Origin: Candidatus Aenigmatarchaeota archaeon | GTDB taxonomy: Archaea > Aenigmatarchaeota > Aenigmatarchaeia > QMZS01 | Assembly (NCBI GenBank): GCA_030614705.1 | Contig: JAUWTN010000005.1 | Span: 1-35,595 of the forward strand | Direction: 5' to 3' | DNA length: 35,595 bases | Shown here: positions 32,053 through 35,595 of the stretch, piece by piece | Layout of the letters: every line of letters begins with the position of its first letter | Position numbering within the stretch: the first letter of the stretch is position 1 | Translations under genes and position numbers: made by a program | The notes under the pieces: model-generated | Seen by the model: the letters and a program-made list of their open reading frames with translations, nothing else | What the model was told of the DNA's origin: nothing | Databases searched by the model: none

Positions 32053-32496
32053 ATGGCTGAAGAAGCAGATTTGATTAAAGAAATGACTTTATTTGGACCT
32101 CCGGAAATCGGGTATATAACAAACCCTGAAACAAAAAACAGACCAAGTTATATAGAAATAAATGGTGAAAAAGTAGTTTGTCTTGCTAAAGGCGGAGAAT
32201 GCAGATTTAATCCAGATTATTATAATATTGGAATGAATGATGCAAAAAGCTGGATAACACCGATTATTGATGAAACCTGCCCGAATAGATGTGGATATAA
32301 AAGATTGGTTTGCGACGACCATCCGGGGGGAGGGTGTTCAGACACATTTTATCCTCATAACAATAAATTTAGAGGTCAATTTACAAGATATTGTAGAAAC
32401 TTTAGCCTGATAGAAGATGCCAAGATTCCTAAAAAAACAAAGGATTCAATTGCAACAAACTGTGAAAAATCAAACCCTTGGGAGGATCATTACTAA
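32053..32496 (+). CDS. Cysteine-rich protein of unknown function
   Basis: 147 residues with eight Cys (43, 50, 76, 80, 87, 95, 114, 137) and His90, His102 and His146, in groups like CLAKGGEC, CPNRCGYKRLVC and HPGGGCSDTF. No signal peptide is present, so a cytoplasmic zinc or Fe-S protein is more likely than a disulfide protein. I do not recognise the family. It has its own TATA-like box and is followed by the histone gene on the same strand (36 bp). Confidence 0.65.
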   Translation: MAEEADLIKEMTLFGPPEIGYITNPETKNRPSYIEINGEKVVCLAKGGECRFNPDYYNIGMNDAKSWITPIIDETCPNRCGYKRLVCDDHPGGGCSDTFYPHNNKFRGQFTRYCRNFSLIEDAKIPKKTKDSIATNCEKSNPWEDHY

Positions 32497-32531
32497 TAAC
32501 CCAAGCTTATTATAACTTTATAATTATTATT

Positions 32532-32876
32532 ATGAGTGAAGAAGAAATTAAAAAAGAAGAATCTGAAATTGCAAATTTGCCTTTCCCTCATGCAAGAGTG
32601 AAGGAATTGATAAAAAATAAATTAAATGAAGGCACTTACATAAAGAAAAAAGCAGCAATAAATCTTAATTTATGGCTTGGAAAATTAGCAGATCAGGTTG
32701 CGGAAGAAATAAGCAAAACAGAAAAAGCATATGTATCCGCAGAAGACATTATTGAAGCAACAAGCAAATTTGACGCTGTAAATAGGATAGATGAAGAAAA
32801 AACCAGAATCGCCGCGCATCTGAACGCAATCAAAGAAGATATCAACAGATTGCTTAGTGAATTGGATAGAATCTAA
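32532..32876 (+). CDS. Histone-fold protein with C-terminal coiled-coil tail
   Basis: 114 residues from the ATG at 32532; the upstream ATG at 32478 lies inside the Cys-rich gene and adds non-family sequence. LPFPHARVKELIKNKLNEG, INLNLWLGKLADQVAEEIS and AYVSAEDIIEATSKFDAV correspond to helices 1-3 of an archaeal histone. Residues after ~78 (NRIDEEKTRIAAHLNAIKEDINRLLSELD) form an additional amphipathic helix with heptad spacing not found in classical 67-residue histones. The acidic N-terminus is also extra. The usual R-T pair is replaced (EKAY), so DNA binding may differ. A non-nucleosomal DNA-binding or dimerisation role is possible. Confidence 0.7.
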   Translation: MSEEEIKKEESEIANLPFPHARVKELIKNKLNEGTYIKKKAAINLNLWLGKLADQVAEEISKTEKAYVSAEDIIEATSKFDAVNRIDEEKTRIAAHLNAIKEDINRLLSELDRI

Positions 32877-32878
32877 TA

Positions 32879-33646
32879 ATGGAAGTAGAAATAAATTATC
32901 TAGAAGAACCAAAACTAAACAATCCGATTTTTGTTGAAGGTTTGCCTGGAGTGGGGAATGTTGGAAGAATTGCAGTTTCTTACTTAATAGACAAATTAAA
33001 AGCAAAGAAATTCGCTGAAATCAAATCTTCGTACTTTTTTCCGCTTGTAATGGTTGATGCAAAAAATAAGATTTCTCCTATCAGCATAGACCTTTATTAT
33101 TACAAAGGCAAAAAGGATATAATATTTGTTGTTGGGGATTCACAGCCAGTTGATTATAAAGGATATTATCTTTTATGCAAAAAATTAATTGAAATTGGAC
33201 TTTCCTATAATATTAAAGAAGTAATTACCACAGGAGGTTTTGGCATAGGAGTTGAAAAACCGAAACCAAATGTTCTTAGCGCTATGACCAACCCAAAAGA
33301 CATGGCAAAATTAAAAAAAGCAGGGGTTCACTTTGAGAAAGAAAATCCAATTGGATCTATCTTCGGAGTTTCCGGTTTATTGTTGAGTTTCGGCAAAGAG
33401 AAAGGAATTGACGGATATGCGCTTCTTGGAGAAACTATGGGTTATCCCATAATCACAGACCCAAAAGCCGCAGAAGAAGTTCTGAAAATCCTTATGAATC
33501 TTCTTGAAGTTGATGTTGATTTAAAAGATATTGATAAAAGCGTTCAACAACTTGAAGTTTTCATGAAAACCATTGAAGATAAGACAAAACAATTGATGCA
33601 ACAGTTCCAGAAATCAGGGAAAGGTTATTCTGAATATATTGAATAA
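32879..33646 (+). CDS. PAC2-family protein (proteasome-assembly-chaperone-like)
   Basis: 255 residues. FVEGLPGVGNVGRIAVSYLI, ISIDLYYYKGKKDIIFVVGDSQP, EVITTGGFGIGVEKPKPNVLSAM, GSIFGVSGLLLSFGKEKGIDGYALLGETMGYP and a C-terminal helix are the archaeal PAC2/COG2047 signature. The eukaryal PAC2 relative helps assemble the proteasome; the archaeal function is not settled. It starts 2 bp after the histone stop, indicating one transcription unit. Confidence 0.88.
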   Translation: MEVEINYLEEPKLNNPIFVEGLPGVGNVGRIAVSYLIDKLKAKKFAEIKSSYFFPLVMVDAKNKISPISIDLYYYKGKKDIIFVVGDSQPVDYKGYYLLCKKLIEIGLSYNIKEVITTGGFGIGVEKPKPNVLSAMTNPKDMAKLKKAGVHFEKENPIGSIFGVSGLLLSFGKEKGIDGYALLGETMGYPIITDPKAAEEVLKILMNLLEVDVDLKDIDKSVQQLEVFMKTIEDKTKQLMQQFQKSGKGYSEYIE

Positions 33647-33682
33647 AAAAGTGATTTAACTTAATTTAAACTTTACAATATA

Positions 33683-33844
33683 ATGGGACTTACAATATTT
33701 GAGAAAACCAGGATAATTGGCGCAAGAGTTTTGCAGCTTTCCTGCGGAGCACCTGCTCTGATAAAATTAAATGGAACACCTATGGAAATTGCTGAAGCAG
33801 AGCTAGAAAAGGGAGTTTTGCCAATTGTAGCGGTTAGAGAATAA
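33683..33844 (+). CDS. rpoK: DNA-directed RNA polymerase subunit K (Rpo6)
   Basis: 53 residues. TIFEKTRIIGARVLQLSCG, APALIKL, MEIAEAELEKGVLPI and VAVRE match the archaeal RpoK/omega/Rpb6 core, which clamps the large subunit's C-terminus. Length is close to the usual ~55-60. It lies 36 bp after the PAC2 gene; TAA at 33842-33844. Too small for many gene callers. Confidence 0.9.
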   Translation: MGLTIFEKTRIIGARVLQLSCGAPALIKLNGTPMEIAEAELEKGVLPIVAVRE

Positions 33845-33985
33845 AATATAATTTAAATTCTAAATAATTACTTATTTAGCCAAGAAAATCCACTATTTAA
33901 TTAAGAATATCCAGATTTACATTCTTTCCAAATTATCCGGCAGATACTCTAATTCCAATAAAATTTAAGTCAAAATAAAAAATAA

Positions 33986-35254
33986 TTATTTTTTAGCAAC
34001 TAAATCAATACAAACGCCTGCTGCAACTGTCTGACCCATATCCCTTATTGCAAATCTTGATAATTGTGGAAGGTCTTTCTGAGTCTCAATTACTACTGGT
34101 TTTGTTGGCTTGACTTTTATGATTGCTGCGTCTCCTGTCTTTATGTATTCTGGGTTATCCTGAATTACCTGACCTGTTTTTGGATCCATTTTCTTTAGTA
34201 TTTCAGTTACTGTGCAAGTTACCTGCGCTGTGTGTATGTGGAAAACCGGTGTGTATCCTGGGGCAATTACAGTTGGGTGATTCAACACAATTATCTGCGC
34301 TGTAAACTCTTCTGCAACTGTTGCTGGATTGTCTGCAGGACATATCACATCACCTTTTTTGATGTCCCCTTTTCCAATACCTCTCAGGTTAAAACCTATG
34401 TTGTCTCCTGCTTTTGCTTCTGGTAATGACTGGTGGTGCATTTCAATGGATTTTATTTCAGCTTTGATTCCTGAAGGCATTATCACTACAGGTTGGTTTG
34501 GTTTCATAACTCCGGTTTCAACTCTTCCGACTGGAACAGTTCCAACACCGGTAATTGAATAAACATCCTGAATAGGCAACCTTAAAGGTTTGTCTATTGG
34601 TCGTTCTACTGGTTTTATGTTATCTAAAGATTCAACAATTGTTTTTCCTGTGTACCAGGTCATGTTTGTACTTTTATCTTTAATATTGTCTCCTTTATAT
34701 GCTGAAGTTGGTATTATTTCTACTTCTTCCAAATTGTATCCTACTCCCTGAAGCAATTTTTCAACACTTGCTTTAACTTCATTAAATCGCTCCTGTTTGT
34801 ATTCTACAGCATCCATTTTGTTAACGGCAATTATTATCTGTTTTATACCCAAAATTTTTGACAAGTAAGCATGTTCTTTTGTTTGTTCCTGAATTCCCTC
34901 TCTTGCTGAAACAACTAAAATTGCAATATCTGCCTGTGAAGTTCCAACAATCATGTTCTTAATGAAGTCTCTATGCCCTGGTGCATCAATCACAGTATAA
35001 TAATATTTCTGTGTATTGAACTCCTTAAAAGCTATGTCAATTGTAACGCCTCTTTCTCTTTCTTCTTTTAGTGTGTCCATTACAAATGCGAACTCGAAAG
35101 TCTCTTTCTTCTTTAACTTTGCTTCCTCTTTCAATTTTCTCATGGTTTCTTCTCTTACTGCTCCTGTGTCAAAGAGAAGCCTGCCAACTAAAGTTGACTT
35201 CCCATGGTCAATATGCCCTATTGTAACTAAATTTATATGTGCTTTGTCTGCCAT
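33986..35254 (-). CDS. Translation elongation factor 1-alpha (EF-1A)
   Basis: 422 residues, typical for archaeal aEF1A. The G motifs are GHIDHGKST (G1), the RGVTID region (G2), DAPGHRDF (G3), NKMD (G4) and TSAYKG (G5). Domains II and III follow ([45 protein letters not shown]). It delivers aminoacyl-tRNA to the ribosome. It is convergent with rpoK across ~140 bp of AT-rich DNA in which I see no gene. Confidence 0.97.
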   Translation of the reverse strand: MADKAHINLVTIGHIDHGKSTLVGRLLFDTGAVREETMRKLKEEAKLKKKETFEFAFVMDTLKEERERGVTIDIAFKEFNTQKYYYTVIDAPGHRDFIKNMIVGTSQADIAILVVSAREGIQEQTKEHAYLSKILGIKQIIIAVNKMDAVEYKQERFNEVKASVEKLLQGVGYNLEEVEIIPTSAYKGDNIKDKSTNMTWYTGKTIVESLDNIKPVERPIDKPLRLPIQDVYSITGVGTVPVGRVETGVMKPNQPVVIMPSGIKAEIKSIEMHHQSLPEAKAGDNIGFNLRGIGKGDIKKGDVICPADNPATVAEEFTAQIIVLNHPTVIAPGYTPVFHIHTAQVTCTVTEILKKMDPKTGQVIQDNPEYIKTGDAAIIKVKPTKPVVIETQKDLPQLSRFAIRDMGQTVAAGVCIDLVAKK

Positions 35255-35267
35255 AATAGAGAATAAA

Positions 35268-35283
35268 ACTTTTAAATATAACC
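35268..35283 (-). promoter_or_regulatory. TATA box of the EF-1A gene
   Basis: On the minus strand aggttatatttaaaag lies 14-29 nt upstream of the ATG at 35254, within the 94-bp spacer before the divergent membrane gene. This is a strong TATA-like element at the distance expected for a short-leader or leaderless transcript of a highly expressed gene. Confidence 0.5.
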
Positions 35284-35348
35284 TCTTAAACCGTACTACT
35301 TACACTTTAAAGGACTTTTAGTATGAATTTTAAAAAATAAACATTATT

Positions 35349-35595
35349 ATGAGAAAGAAATTGTTCAAAAACAAAGAACAGAGGAAGAAATTTATAATGG
35401 TATTCTTTGCAGTTCTTGTCGGGGGTGTATTTCTTCTGGAAATAATCGCCATCCCTTTGATGTACAAAGAACCTGAAACAAACCTGGAAACACCTGAAGA
35501 AATTGCTGAAAAATTCAAAACACAATGGATTTTTGAGGAAAATCTCACAGAACAGGAAAAACAGTTTATGATTCAAAGAGGATTTACCATAGCCA
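35349..35595 (+). CDS. N-terminal part of a membrane-anchored protein, 3' end outside the window
   Basis: 82 complete codons before the window ends. A basic start (MRKKLFKNKEQRKK) leads into one transmembrane helix (FIMVFFAVLVGGVFLLEIIAI) and then a Glu/Thr-rich external segment. A type II membrane protein or an exported protein is likely. The family cannot be recognised from this part. It is divergent from EF-1A. Confidence 0.65.
   Translation, partial: MRKKLFKNKEQRKKFIMVFFAVLVGGVFLLEIIAIPLMYKEPETNLETPEEIAEKFKTQWIFEENLTEQEKQFMIQRGFTIA

Noticed and set aside
33845-33985. Possible gene in the 141-bp spacer between rpoK and EF-1A
   Set aside because: Only short AT-rich frames broken by stops; probably the transcription end region of two convergent genes.
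1-35595. CRISPR arrays, insertion sequences and integrase/att sites
   Set aside because: No regularly spaced repeats, transposase motifs or terminal inverted repeats with target duplications were seen by reading both strands.

Overview
The window is one piece of an archaeal chromosome. It carries archaeal-type TyrRS and AspRS, EF-1A, RNA polymerase subunit K, ribosomal proteins uS2 and eL31, the RNase P protein Rnp1 (p29), a histone-fold protein, a PAC2-family protein, DhnA-type aldolase and HMG-CoA reductase. The genome is AT-rich, genes are tightly packed (many overlaps or 1-40 bp gaps), and few starts have a clear Shine-Dalgarno; several have an AT-rich TATA-like box close to the start codon, as in leaderless transcription. 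Together with a tRNA carrying two introns, this suggests a small-genome DPANN-type archaeon (Woesearchaeota/Pacearchaeota-like). That placement is an inference. No IS element, prophage or CRISPR array was seen.

Layout. 1-11103: a rightward run of cell-surface genes. It starts with the 3' part of a giant Thr/Asn-rich exported protein, followed by a probable operon (3238-11103) of three membrane-anchored exported proteins, a small secreted protein sharing a C-terminal module with the giant protein, a transglutaminase-like cysteine enzyme and a MinD/ParA ATPase. The first operon gene has an in-frame TAA before its membrane anchor. 11121-18206: housekeeping genes (CYTH phosphatase/cyclase, AspRS, dCMP deaminase plus a P-loop kinase, tRNA-dihydrouridine synthase, cupin, an HTH regulator divergent from an MFS transporter, and a class II HMG-CoA reductase lacking most of the C-terminal flap).

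18284-23281: a coiled-coil protein divergent from an adenylosuccinate-synthetase homologue that looks like PurZ (the diaminopurine-pathway enzyme of Z-genome phages) rather than PurA. Then come a small zinc finger, an alpha/beta hydrolase, a GNAT, the aldolase and unknown genes. 23320-25461: a thioredoxin-CcdA fusion divergent from a membrane-bound winged-helix protein with two cysteines in its external loop, with TGAAAC half-sites around a shared TATA element: a candidate redox-sensing unit. 25467-28358: HAD phosphatase, a ThiI-like PP-loop enzyme, rnp1 (also interrupted by an in-frame TAA), tRNA-Leu(UAA) with two 39-nt introns, and an HD phosphohydrolase.

28372-30002: a two-gene, translationally coupled cassette of a HEPN-motif protein and a hydrophobic-helix protein, which looks like a defence or toxin-type module. 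30044-35595: translation and transcription genes (tyrS-rps2, rpl31e, a Cys-rich unknown, a tailed histone, PAC2, rpoK, EF-1A) and the start of a membrane protein. The strongest points for follow-up are the PurZ-like enzyme, the doubly interrupted tRNA, the HEPN cassette, the MinD/transglutaminase surface operon and the redox regulator.
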